DNA of 35,285 nt, from NCBI GenBank assembly GCA_022837595.1, contig JALHFX010000018.1:1-35285 (forward strand). The letters run 5' to 3'. The translations under genes and the position numbers were made by a program. This stretch comes from Propionibacterium sp. (lineage in GTDB: Bacteria; Actinomycetota; Actinomycetes; Propionibacteriales; Propionibacteriaceae). Shown here in pieces: positions 1 through 6,919 of the stretch (position 1 is the first letter of the stretch; every line of letters begins with the position of its first letter). The notes beneath the pieces are model-generated. The model saw only the letters and a list, made by a program, of their open reading frames with translations. It was not told the origin of the DNA and did not search any database.

Positions 1-2
1 GC

Positions 3-59
3 CTCACCCTCGTCCACGGCGACACCGACCAGGAGGAACCAGCCCAACTCACCGCATGA
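3..59 (+). CDS. 3' end of an unidentified gene
   Basis: One forward frame is open from the window edge to a TGA at 57-59 and encodes 18 residues ending in PAQLTA. Third codon positions are G/C-rich, as expected for a coding end in this DNA. It converges on the truncated small-protein gene that ends at 69, only 9 bases away. The fragment is too short to assign a family, and a chance open frame cannot be excluded. Confidence 0.35.
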   Translation, partial: LTLVHGDTDQEEPAQLTA

Positions 60-68
60 AACGAAGAA

Positions 69-248
69 TCACTCGTACACCACCGCGTTGGACTTGACCG
101 CGCGCTCAGCCGCTTCTTCCAGGGTCAGGTTTTCACAGATGCAGGCGGAGGCGGGTTGGGCAGTGACCACCGGCACGGCAGCCAGGGTCAGGAACAGCGC
201 CAGCCAGAACGCTCGAGCTCGACGCAAGGGAATCACTCCGCCTTTCAT
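69..248 (-). pseudogene. Truncated paralogue of the adjacent Cys-x-Cys secreted protein
   Basis: A 59-codon minus-strand frame starts at an ATG (246-248) that overlaps the TGA of the full-length gene in an ATGA arrangement. Its signal peptide (RRARAFWLALF, then a hydrophobic stretch and PASAC) is nearly identical to that of the neighbour. The mature part begins C-I-C where the neighbour has C-S-C, continues LEEAAERAVKSNAVVYE, and stops. The neighbour continues for about 135 more residues, including a membrane anchor. This is therefore a tandem duplicate cut off after the first helix of the mature domain. A TTG at codon 8 aligns with the neighbour's start and could be the true start. A short secreted peptide cannot be excluded, but a decaying duplicate is more likely. 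Confidence 0.7.
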
Positions 249-796
249 CGACGCTGGCCGCGGCGCTGCTGCACGAGCCAGATGATCAGTCCGGTGGTGA
301 GCACGATCACCGGGACGCTGACCCCGGCGATCACCCAGGAGCGCCTAAGTGAGGTCGGCTCACCAGTGAGGTCGGTCGGTTCACCCAGCATCGCGGTCAG
401 CCGTTCGGGTTCGGTTTGGTAGTCGCCGTCGACCGGATAGGCGCACCAACTCATCGAGTACCGGCCGTCCTCGCCGTGGGCCCACAATCGCAGCTCGTAG
501 CCAGCGGGCAGCCGTCCGAGCCCACAGGCCGTCGTCTGGTCGTTGGTCCGTAGCACGATCTGCCGGCGTTCTTCGCCCTTCCAGACCCGGTCAACCACGA
601 CGTCATAGCTGGCTTCACCAGGCAGCGGGGAAAGCCGCTCGCGCACCCTTGCGTCCGCGATCAGATCGGCCGATTCGACCGCCTCTTCGAAGTTGTACCC
701 GACGCAGCTGCAGGCGCTGGCGGGCGGCGCGGTGACGATCGGCACCGCCGCCATGGTCATGAACAGTGCCAGCCAGAAGGCCCGTGCTCGGCGCAT
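245..796 (-). CDS. Secreted, C-terminally membrane-anchored Cys-x-Cys (TIMP-like) protein
   Basis: This is a 183-residue protein when started at the ATG at 796, which has AAGGAGAA about 6 bases upstream; a longer upstream frame has no such site. It opens with a twin-basic n-region, a hydrophobic core and a PPASA cleavage site. The mature protein begins ACSC, resembling actinobacterial secreted proteins with a TIMP/netrin-like fold that start Cys-x-Cys. The middle has two further cysteines (TTACGLG and SWCAYP). A hydrophobic helix near the C-terminus (SWVIAGVSVPVIVLTTG) is followed by basic residues (QQRRGQRR), predicting an extracytoplasmic domain anchored by one helix. The function is unknown. 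The fold is inferred from the Cys-x-Cys start and the family's usual size; the signal and anchor are seen directly. Its stop overlaps the start of a truncated duplicate. Confidence 0.75.
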   Translation of the reverse strand: MRRARAFWLALFMTMAAVPIVTAPPASACSCVGYNFEEAVESADLIADARVRERLSPLPGEASYDVVVDRVWKGEERRQIVLRTNDQTTACGLGRLPAGYELRLWAHGEDGRYSMSWCAYPVDGDYQTEPERLTAMLGEPTDLTGEPTSLRRSWVIAGVSVPVIVLTTGLIIWLVQQRRGQRR

Positions 797-918
797 CGTC
801 GTTCTCCTTCCCGTGCGAACCCTTTCCGCCATTCTCGCCCGGGCTGGGGGCGGCTGCCCGGCCGGGTGGACGCACCGTGATGAAAGTCGATAGGTACGCG
901 ACGCGCTAGTCTCGCCAG

Positions 919-2175
919 GTGAGCGAATACCGTTATGAGCGGCTGGCTGCGTCCGGTGAGATGACCGAGGCGGGCAAGGCCTTCCTGCGCGCGGTGCGGA
1001 TGGGTTTCCACGAGACCGCGGCGTCCGACGAGCACCTGGCGCGCTGGTGGGGCACCGGCTGCGCCGATGGGCAGCGGATGCTGGCCGCCTACGCGCCCGG
1101 ACGCGAGCACGGGCTGCCCGCCGACTTTCCGGTCGCCACGCTGGCGAGTTTCGATGCGACGCTCAACACCGGCAACGGCAACCTGGCGAAGGCCGATTTC
1201 ATCAGCGATGTCACCGTGCGTCCCACCCACCGCCGGCGCGGCCTGATGCGCGAGTTGGTGACCCGCGACCTCGCCGATGCGGCCGAGCGTGGGCTGGCCT
1301 TCGCCACCCTCACGGCAAGCGAGGGGGCGATCTACGGGCGTTTCGGCTTCGGCGTCGCCACCCGGCGCGAGTCGATCGAGGTGCAGACCGACTCGAGGTT
1401 CCGGCTGCGCGAGCGGGTGGCCGAGCGGGTCGAGTTCGCCGATCCGCGGAAGCTCGAGGATGTCTACCGACAGGTCTGCGACCAGTTCCACGCCCAGCAG
1501 ACCGGATCGCATGCCCGACCGGCCTTCTACTGGCCGATGTTCACCGGTGAGTGGGATTGGGAGAAGTCGGGGCCGAACAACGATCTGCGCGCGGTGCTGC
1601 ACTATGACGCCGCCGGTGGCGTCGACGGTTTCGCGATCTTCACTCACGTCGACGACGAAGATGTGGTGAAGCTACACGAACTCGTCGCCACCAACCCCGA
1701 GGCCGAGTTGGGGCTGTGGCAGTTGCTGGGCGATCTCGACCTGGTCGAGAAGGTGAAGTACCCCAAGTCGTATGCGGGGGCGATCCTGCCGCATGCGTTG
1801 GTCGACCCGCGGGTGGTCAAGGTCACCGGCAGCACCGATGCGATCTGGCTAAGGGTTTTGGATGCGGCCTCGGCGTTGCGTCAGCGCGGCTTCGATCACG
1901 AAGGTGAGCTGGTGCTCGGAGTGGACGACCCGCTGGGCTTCGCGTCCGGGAACTACCGAATCGAGGCCGCGGATGGTCGGGTCGAGGTGGCGCGCACCGA
2001 TGCCGAACCAGATGCGGTGATCGACATCGAGGGCCTGGGCTCGATCTACTTCGGGCTGTCCTCACCGCTCGACTTGGCCGCAGTCGGCCGGGTGCGCGGC
2101 GAGCAGGACGCGGTGCGCAGCTTCACGCGGCTCTTCCAGACCGATCGGCTGCCGCAGAGCCTGTCGCTGTTCTGA
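919..2175 (+). CDS. Eis-like GNAT N-acetyltransferase
   Basis: This 418-residue protein matches the size and plan of the actinobacterial Eis family (about 400 residues): two fused GNAT-like regions and a C-terminal SCP2-like domain. The acetyl-CoA binding motif is visible as DVTVRPTHRRRGLMREL (residues 97-113). LTASEGAIYGRFGFG (131-145), typical of this family, follows. The chain ends in Phe, which serves as the catalytic C-terminal carboxylate in Eis proteins. Family members acetylate amines, including aminoglycosides and polyamines; the substrate here is unknown. The start is GTG with no good ribosome-binding site, so translation may be leaderless. It runs convergent to the SMP-30 gene, whose stop is 2 bases away, and stands alone in its unit. 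The family is clear; the substrate is not. Confidence 0.9.
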   Translation: MSEYRYERLAASGEMTEAGKAFLRAVRMGFHETAASDEHLARWWGTGCADGQRMLAAYAPGREHGLPADFPVATLASFDATLNTGNGNLAKADFISDVTVRPTHRRRGLMRELVTRDLADAAERGLAFATLTASEGAIYGRFGFGVATRRESIEVQTDSRFRLRERVAERVEFADPRKLEDVYRQVCDQFHAQQTGSHARPAFYWPMFTGEWDWEKSGPNNDLRAVLHYDAAGGVDGFAIFTHVDDEDVVKLHELVATNPEAELGLWQLLGDLDLVEKVKYPKSYAGAILPHALVDPRVVKVTGSTDAIWLRVLDAASALRQRGFDHEGELVLGVDDPLGFASGNYRIEAADGRVEVARTDAEPDAVIDIEGLGSIYFGLSSPLDLAAVGRVRGEQDAVRSFTRLFQTDRLPQSLSLF

Positions 2176-2177
2176 GC

Positions 2178-3098
2178 TCAGCGCACTGCGCCGCGGACGC
2201 CGGTGAAGACCGAATAGATCGACGTGCAGCAGGCCATGAAGAGCCGGTCGCCGCGCAGGCCACCGAAGGTGAGGTTCGCGCAGCGGGCGGGGAGGTCGAT
2301 GAAGGCGATGAGTTCGGCGTCGGGGGAGTAGACGCGCACCCCATTGTCGTCGGGCGAACCACCCCAGCCGCACCACAGGTTGCCCCGCTCGTCCACCCGC
2401 AGGCCGTCGGGTTGCCCATCGCCGCCCGCAACGAACTGGGTCGGCGGGCCACCGGTGGCGACGTCCCAGCGGTAGATGCCGCCGTCCCCGGAATCGACGA
2501 TGTAGAGCGTGCGCTCGTCGGGGGCGAAGGCGAGCCCGTTGGGTGCCTCGAGCTCGGTGACCACGGCGTCGACCGAGCCGCTATCGGGGTCGATGCGGTA
2601 GACCCAGCCGGGACGCTGCTCGCGGTCGGCGCCACCGCCCTCATAGCGTGAAGTGAGCCCATAGTGCGGGTCGCTGAACCAGACCGCGCCGTCACTGCTC
2701 ACCACGACGTCGTTGGGTGAGTTCAGTGGCCGCCCGTCGTGCGGGTCGGCGAGCACGGTGATGGAGCCGTCTGGTTCGGTACGGGTCACGCGGGCGGTCT
2801 GGTGTTCGCAGCTGATCAGTCGGCCCTGCTGATCGCGGGTATTGCCATTGGCGTAGTGGGAGGGCGATCGGAAGACCTGGACGGTGCCGCTGCGTTCGTC
2901 CCAGCGCAGCATGCGGTCGTGGGGGATGTCGCTCCAGACCAGGCAGCCGTGGTCGCCGAACCAGACCGGGCCCTCGGCCCAGCGGCAGCCGTCGGCGAGC
3001 CTCTCGACCGCGGAGTTGAAGACGAAGAGCCCCTCGGCGGCCGGCTTCAGGACGCGCAGCCGCGGGTCGGGATAGGTCTCGGTGGGTTCGAACGGCAT
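2178..3098 (-). CDS. SMP-30/gluconolactonase family beta-propeller hydrolase
   Basis: The protein has 306 residues, normal for the family. Metal-site signatures of the six-bladed propeller are present in order: Glu in WAEGPVWF near residue 42, Asn in SPNDVVVS near 127, Asn in EAPNGLAF, and Asp in YIVDSGDGG. Repeated blade motifs are visible (GNLWCGWG, GAVWFSDPHYG). Family members hydrolyse sugar lactones such as gluconolactone, or related esters, in the cytoplasm using a divalent metal. The start has AAGGAG 8 bases upstream. It lies 17 bases downstream of the unknown gene at 3116-3760 and is probably co-transcribed with it from the palindrome-bearing region near 3.82 kb. The substrate is not determined. 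Confidence 0.9.
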   Translation of the reverse strand: MPFEPTETYPDPRLRVLKPAAEGLFVFNSAVERLADGCRWAEGPVWFGDHGCLVWSDIPHDRMLRWDERSGTVQVFRSPSHYANGNTRDQQGRLISCEHQTARVTRTEPDGSITVLADPHDGRPLNSPNDVVVSSDGAVWFSDPHYGLTSRYEGGGADREQRPGWVYRIDPDSGSVDAVVTELEAPNGLAFAPDERTLYIVDSGDGGIYRWDVATGGPPTQFVAGGDGQPDGLRVDERGNLWCGWGGSPDDNGVRVYSPDAELIAFIDLPARCANLTFGGLRGDRLFMACCTSIYSVFTGVRGAVR

Positions 3099-3115
3099 GG
3101 TGCTGCTCCTTGTTC

Positions 3116-3760
3116 TCAGTCGACCGGCCAGGTGGGTGCCCCGATGAGCGGGGCGCCGGGGCCGCGTCGGTCGTCCAGTGCGTCGGGGTCGAGGCTCCAG
3201 TCGGCGGCGAGCTTGAGGACGTCATCCTCACCGATCAGCAGCCACTGGTGGGCATCGTTGGGACGCCCGGCAGCGAGTGCCGCCGCGTCCCGCCGCCCGA
3301 CCTCGGCCAGTGAATCCAGGCCTTGCAGCGACGGCATGCCGAGCGCCAACTCGGCCTCGTCCGGGACGCCCACCCAGGCCCGCAGCACGCCGTCGTCCTT
3401 GGCGAAGTGGCGGCGCAGCCGGCCGTTCAGGCAGCGCGCCCACTCGACGCTGCCCGAGACCCGGTGGGTGGCGAAGAGTTGCACCTCGGTGCGCAATGCC
3501 TGCGAGAGCCACAAGGCGCCGCCGATCGGGGCGAGGGCGTCCCCGGCGGCGAGCACCCACTGGCCGCCCTGCCCGGCCAGGGAAGGGGTGACCAGCACCA
3601 GATCGGCGTAGGCCTCGTCGACCGCGGTCTCCCAGTCGGTTTCCATCGTCTCGGCGAGCGGGAAGGTGCGCGCCACCAGATCGCGATCGGCGGTCTTGAT
3701 CGCCAGCCAGGTGATCTTGCGTCCGAAGCCGACCATCGGTCCGGGATTGAGCTTTGGCAT
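3116..3760 (-). CDS. Conserved-looking protein of unknown function
   Basis: This is a 214-residue soluble protein when started at the ATG at 3760; sixteen further codons upstream are open but not convincing. The N-terminus MPKLNPGPMVGFGRKITWLAI and the segment LVLVTPSLAG..GQWVLAAGDAL suggest an alpha/beta fold without signal or membrane segments. It has Trp-rich and acidic patches (METDWETAVDEAYADL, WSLDPDALDDRRG). I do not recognise the family. It is the first gene of a two-gene unit with the gluconolactonase-like gene 17 bases downstream, so the two may act in one pathway. The 12-bp inverted repeat 47 bases upstream of its start probably controls both genes. The ribosome-binding site is weak (GGAAG, 9-10 bases upstream). 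Confidence 0.7.
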   Translation of the reverse strand: MPKLNPGPMVGFGRKITWLAIKTADRDLVARTFPLAETMETDWETAVDEAYADLVLVTPSLAGQGGQWVLAAGDALAPIGGALWLSQALRTEVQLFATHRVSGSVEWARCLNGRLRRHFAKDDGVLRAWVGVPDEAELALGMPSLQGLDSLAEVGRRDAAALAAGRPNDAHQWLLIGEDDVLKLAADWSLDPDALDDRRGPGAPLIGAPTWPVD

Positions 3761-3806
3761 GGATGAAGTCTTCCAGAGCGGAGCTTCGCCCCGGTGCGGT
3801 CGGCGC

Positions 3807-3837
3807 AATGTCCTTATGTCTCAATCATTAGGACATT
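3807..3837. promoter_or_regulatory. Inverted-repeat operator upstream of the 3760-2178 unit
   Basis: The arms AATGTCCTTATG (3807-3818) and CATTAGGACATT (3826-3837) are inverted copies matching at 11 of 12 positions, with a 7-base spacer. The site lies just upstream of the minus-strand unit, in a locally AT-rich patch within otherwise GC-rich DNA. Symmetry and position suggest a dimeric repressor or activator site overlapping the promoter. No regulator gene is adjacent, and the protein that binds it is unknown. Confidence 0.55.
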
Positions 3838-3895
3838 ACTGCCACTGGCTCAGCGCCATGGCGGAGCGCGGGTACGACGCTCCGGGGTGAAGACC

Positions 3896-4459
3896 TCAGC
3901 GGTTCACGCCGTAGCGGCTGAGCACCGCGCCGGTGTCGAATACCTTCGACTCGATCAACGACAGCTCGCGCCGCAGCCCATGGTTCTCGAAGAGCCGCTG
4001 GCCGCCGCCGAATAGCTGGGGCAGCGTCAGGATCGCGTACTCGTCGAAGAGGTCGGCGCGCATCACGGTCTGGGCGAAGCGGGCGCCCGCGAAGACGACC
4101 ATGTCCTTGCCCGTCTCGCGCTGCTTCTCGGCTGCGATGACCTCGGCGAGTGGGCCGTCGGCCAACTCCGAGTTCTGCCAGGCATCCAGATCGGTGTGCT
4201 CGCGCGAGAAGACCAACTTGCGGGTCGAATTCATGAAGTCGGCGACCTGCCCGCCCTCGGCCTGCTGCTCGGCGTGCGGCCAGTACTCCGACATGGCGCG
4301 CCAGCCGCCATAGCCGTAGACCAAGGTGTCGAACCGGTCGGCGTGGCTGGCCGTCCACGCGTCCAGATCGGACGACCAGGCCGGCCCGACGAACTCGCCG
4401 CCGGGTACCTCGGTGTAACCGTCGAGGCTGACGAACATTGACAGCACGAGCTTGCGCAT
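3896..4459 (-). CDS. DHFR/RibD C-terminal domain family reductase
   Basis: This 187-residue protein has the single-domain layout of the dihydrofolate-reductase-like family: an N-terminal strand and loop MRKLVLSMFVSLDGYTE, then TLVYGYGGWRAM near residue 47, KDMVVFAGARFAQTVM near 117 and ILTLPQLFGGGQRLF near 142. Members bind NADPH; many are of unknown substrate and are not true DHFR. The start is ATG with GGAGG 6 bases upstream, the best ribosome-binding site of this region. The gene is cytoplasmic and appears to be its own unit. The DNA directly upstream (4482 onward) is a remnant of an unrelated beta-helix gene, so its promoter region may have been reshaped by that deletion. Confidence 0.88.
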   Translation of the reverse strand: MRKLVLSMFVSLDGYTEVPGGEFVGPAWSSDLDAWTASHADRFDTLVYGYGGWRAMSEYWPHAEQQAEGGQVADFMNSTRKLVFSREHTDLDAWQNSELADGPLAEVIAAEKQRETGKDMVVFAGARFAQTVMRADLFDEYAILTLPQLFGGGQRLFENHGLRRELSLIESKVFDTGAVLSRYGVNR

Positions 4460-4481
4460 TTCCGACCTCCGGTGATCCGAT

Positions 4482-4967
4482 TGCGGTCGTCGCTGAGATC
4501 TGGTTGCCCCAGATGGTGTTGCGGTCGGATTCGTCGGGTAGTCCGCCGGTGATCTTCTCCCAGTTCGATACCGCCGTTCCGACGTAGATTCCCTCGCCGA
4601 ATTTCTCTCGGCGCAGCCCGGTGTCGCTCACCACGCACTCCATGACCAGGTTGTCCGCCGAGTGGGTGCGCAGATGGATGGCTTCGTCGCCGATGTGGTC
4701 GACCGTGAGGTGCTGCAGCGCGGAGTGATTGGTGGCGTCGAGCACGATGCCCTTTTGCGCATTCGTCACCTGGAACCCGAGGAGTCGCCACCAGTTCGCG
4801 CCGTCCAGGTGCAGCCCATATCCGCCGGTCACGCTCCCGCCGTCGATGACGGTGTGCTCGTCGCCGCACAGGTAGATCGGCCGCTCGGAAGTGCCGGCGG
4901 TGTTCGCGACGAACTTCCCCTCGTAGGTACCCTCAGCCATGACGATGACATCGCCGGGCGCGGGCTC
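4482..4967 (-). pseudogene. Right-handed beta-helix protein remnant, truncated at both ends
   Basis: Translation on the minus strand gives about 160 residues typical of secreted right-handed parallel beta-helix (polysaccharide-lyase-like) proteins. The first is PGDVIVMAEGTYEGKF, then PIYLCGD, VIDGG, GLHLDGANWWRLLGF, DHIGDEAIHLRTHS, FGEGIYVGTAVSNW and NTIWGNQISATTA. The N-terminal signal peptide and first coils are missing: the frame runs back into the C-terminal codons of the rmlC/rmlD-phosphatase fusion. On the other side, family similarity stops after ISATTA, where relatives continue with further coils. The frame then reads on without a stop into the start region of the reductase gene. An ATG at 4940 could allow translation, but the product would be a fusion of half a domain and a wrong frame. 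I call it a dead remnant left by deletions on both sides. Confidence 0.75.
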
Positions 4968-6903
4968 TGAACCCGCTGACGATCGCCGTCAGGTGCCGGT
5001 CGATCGTGCCTGCCGCGGACGCGGCCGCCGCGTCCCCCCGCCGATACGGGTCAGGCACTCCGTCGTTGATCTGGGCGGTGCGGTTCCGCCAGAGGTGCTC
5101 GACCAGCGTGTCGAGTGTGACGTCGTCGGGCAGTCGTGTCATTTCGCGGGCGACGTGACCGATCACGAACGCCTTGCGTCCCAACGCCGGCCACTCGTCG
5201 AGGATGTAACGGCGGTGGTCGGTATCCATGGTGATGATCAGGTCAGATGCGGCGACCAGTTCGCGGGTGAGTTGCCGGGCGCGGTGCGCGGTCGGGTCGC
5301 CGCGGCCGGCAACCAGTGCAGCCATCGGGGGGTCGATTCCCTCGCCGACCAGGGCCCGGATGCCGGCGGAGTTGAACGTCACTCCCGCAGGTGCGTCCCG
5401 CTGCGCGACGACGTCGGCGTAGGCCGAGCGGCAGATGTTCGCGGTGCAGACGAACAGCACCCGGTAGGTCGGTGCGCTCTCACCAGCGCCAGCCGTGACG
5501 TTGACGGTGGCCTGGGCAGGGCGACGGACGCTGCCCAGCAGGCCAGGTATGTGCGTGTCGAGGTCGAGCCACGAGTTGCCGGGGTGGAACCCGCTGGCCT
5601 TGATGCGCTTCAGGCTGAGCACGCCATCGTCCGCCGGCGACTCGGTGCCGCCGGACGCGGGGCCGGCGATCGCCTGCACCCTGCCGGGGTCGGCGCCGGC
5701 GAGCTGAAAGATGCGACGAGCCACCTCGGCCCAGCTCACCACGGGCCCGTCGCCGGTGATGTTGTAGACCCCGGCCGGGGCGCCGGCGTTGAGCAGGTGG
5801 GTGATACCGGCCGCCAGTTGACCTGCGAAGGTGAGGCGTCCGTACTGGTCGCCGACCACTTCGGGACGCTGGCCGCGCCGGGCGGCCGTCACCATCTGCT
5901 CGACGAAGCCCTCGTCGCGCCCGATCACCCAGCCGGTGCGGATGATCAGGTGGCGGTGCACGCCGGCGGCGACGAGTTCACCGGCTATCAGCGTCTGGGC
6001 GTGCGGGTCGCTCACGCTGAGATGGTCGTCCTCGGAGTGCTCAGGGGCGGAGCGATCGAAGACGCAGTCGGTCGAGATGTGCACATAGCGCAGGTGGTGG
6101 CGGCGGGCGATGTCGGTGAGCCGGTGGGCGCGGGCTGCGGCCGTCCGCCAGTTCTTGGGAGAACTGGTTGACTCGGCCAACCCGGTGCCGGTGTCACCGT
6201 GAGCGTTGATGATCGTGTCATAAGCAGAGATGTCGACCGGCTCGGACGCGTCCGGGTCGAACGCCGACGTGGGCTGGCCGTCGGCGCCCGGCAGTTCGGC
6301 CAGCAGGGCACGGCCGAGTCGGCTCTCGGTGCCGACGACCAGCGCCCGACGAGGCGCAACGGGTTTGGCGTCTGCCAGCATGGGATGGAACTTGTCTCGA
6401 TGGGCGACGATCGCCTGATGGCGTCCGATGGGCCACGGGATGGCGAGATCGGGATCGAACAGGTTGACGGCGGAGGCCCGGCTGCGTCCCTGAGGGGTCC
6501 AGTGGTGCTCGAGCAGGTAGGTGAAGGTGGTGTCGTCCTCGAGCACCTGGTGGGCGTTCGCGACTCCGCGGGGGACGAAGACCGCAGTGGAAAGGTCGAG
6601 GTCGCAGGTGACGGTGCGGCCGAAACCCTCGCCGGCCCGCAGGTCGACCCAGGCGCCCATCGCCCGACCCTGCACGACGCTGACCAGCCGGTCCCACGGT
6701 TCGGCGAGGAACCCGCGCGTGGTGCCGCGGGCGACGACATGGGTGATGTTGCGTTGCACCGGGTCGAAGTCGGGCAGACCGAGCGCGACCATCTTGGCGC
6801 GATGCCAATCTTCCTTGAACCAGCCGTCGTCGTTGTACTGCAGGCCCAGACGCACGATCAGCAGACCCGGGATCTCGGTGGTCTCGATCTTCAGGTCGCG
6901 CAT
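4933..6903 (-). CDS. RmlC-like/RmlD-like/LMW tyrosine phosphatase three-module fusion
   Basis: This is 656 residues from the ATG at 6903 (AAGGAAG upstream). Residues 1-185 resemble dTDP-4-dehydrorhamnose 3,5-epimerase (RmlC). Residues 186-460 resemble dTDP-4-dehydrorhamnose reductase (RmlD); fused RmlC-RmlD proteins are known in actinobacteria. Residues 480-640 are a low-molecular-weight protein tyrosine phosphatase with an intact P-loop (Cys486, Arg492 in VCTANICRS) and the general-acid DP pair (618-619). The first two modules have lost key residues. RGFLAEPW (63-70) has Leu where the catalytic His of RGxHAEPW sits. The nucleotide loop reads GTESRLG rather than GxxGQLG. HAQTL (301-305) replaces YxxxK. 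A pseudoenzyme scaffold carrying an active phosphatase is the simplest reading. The phosphatase probably acts on the BY-kinase encoded divergently at 7869. The last residues (RRCHRHG) lie on a recombination junction. Confidence 0.85.
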   Translation of the reverse strand: MRDLKIETTEIPGLLIVRLGLQYNDDGWFKEDWHRAKMVALGLPDFDPVQRNITHVVARGTTRGFLAEPWDRLVSVVQGRAMGAWVDLRAGEGFGRTVTCDLDLSTAVFVPRGVANAHQVLEDDTTFTYLLEHHWTPQGRSRASAVNLFDPDLAIPWPIGRHQAIVAHRDKFHPMLADAKPVAPRRALVVGTESRLGRALLAELPGADGQPTSAFDPDASEPVDISAYDTIINAHGDTGTGLAESTSSPKNWRTAAARAHRLTDIARRHHLRYVHISTDCVFDRSAPEHSEDDHLSVSDPHAQTLIAGELVAAGVHRHLIIRTGWVIGRDEGFVEQMVTAARRGQRPEVVGDQYGRLTFAGQLAAGITHLLNAGAPAGVYNITGDGPVVSWAEVARRIFQLAGADPGRVQAIAGPASGGTESPADDGVLSLKRIKASGFHPGNSWLDLDTHIPGLLGSVRRPAQATVNVTAGAGESAPTYRVLFVCTANICRSAYADVVAQRDAPAGVTFNSAGIRALVGEGIDPPMAALVAGRGDPTAHRARQLTRELVAASDLIITMDTDHRRYILDEWPALGRKAFVIGHVAREMTRLPDDVTLDTLVEHLWRNRTAQINDGVPDPYRRGDAAAASAAGTIDRHLTAIVSGFRARARRCHRHG

Positions 6904-6919
6904 CGCAGCTTCCTTCGCG

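Noticed and set aside
757..1647. 296-residue minus-strand open frame
   Set aside because: It lies opposite the Eis-like gene and is a codon-bias shadow in GC-rich DNA; its protein has no recognisable fold and would overlap the secreted-protein start.
3828..4940. A single 370-residue beta-helix protein reading through to 3828
   Set aside because: Only the first ~153 codons resemble the family. The rest is an out-of-frame shadow of the reductase gene, so I list only the remnant.
4939..6171. 410-residue plus-strand open frame
   Set aside because: It is fully antisense to the rmlC/rmlD-phosphatase fusion, whose motifs are clear; the plus translation is low-complexity and has no family features.
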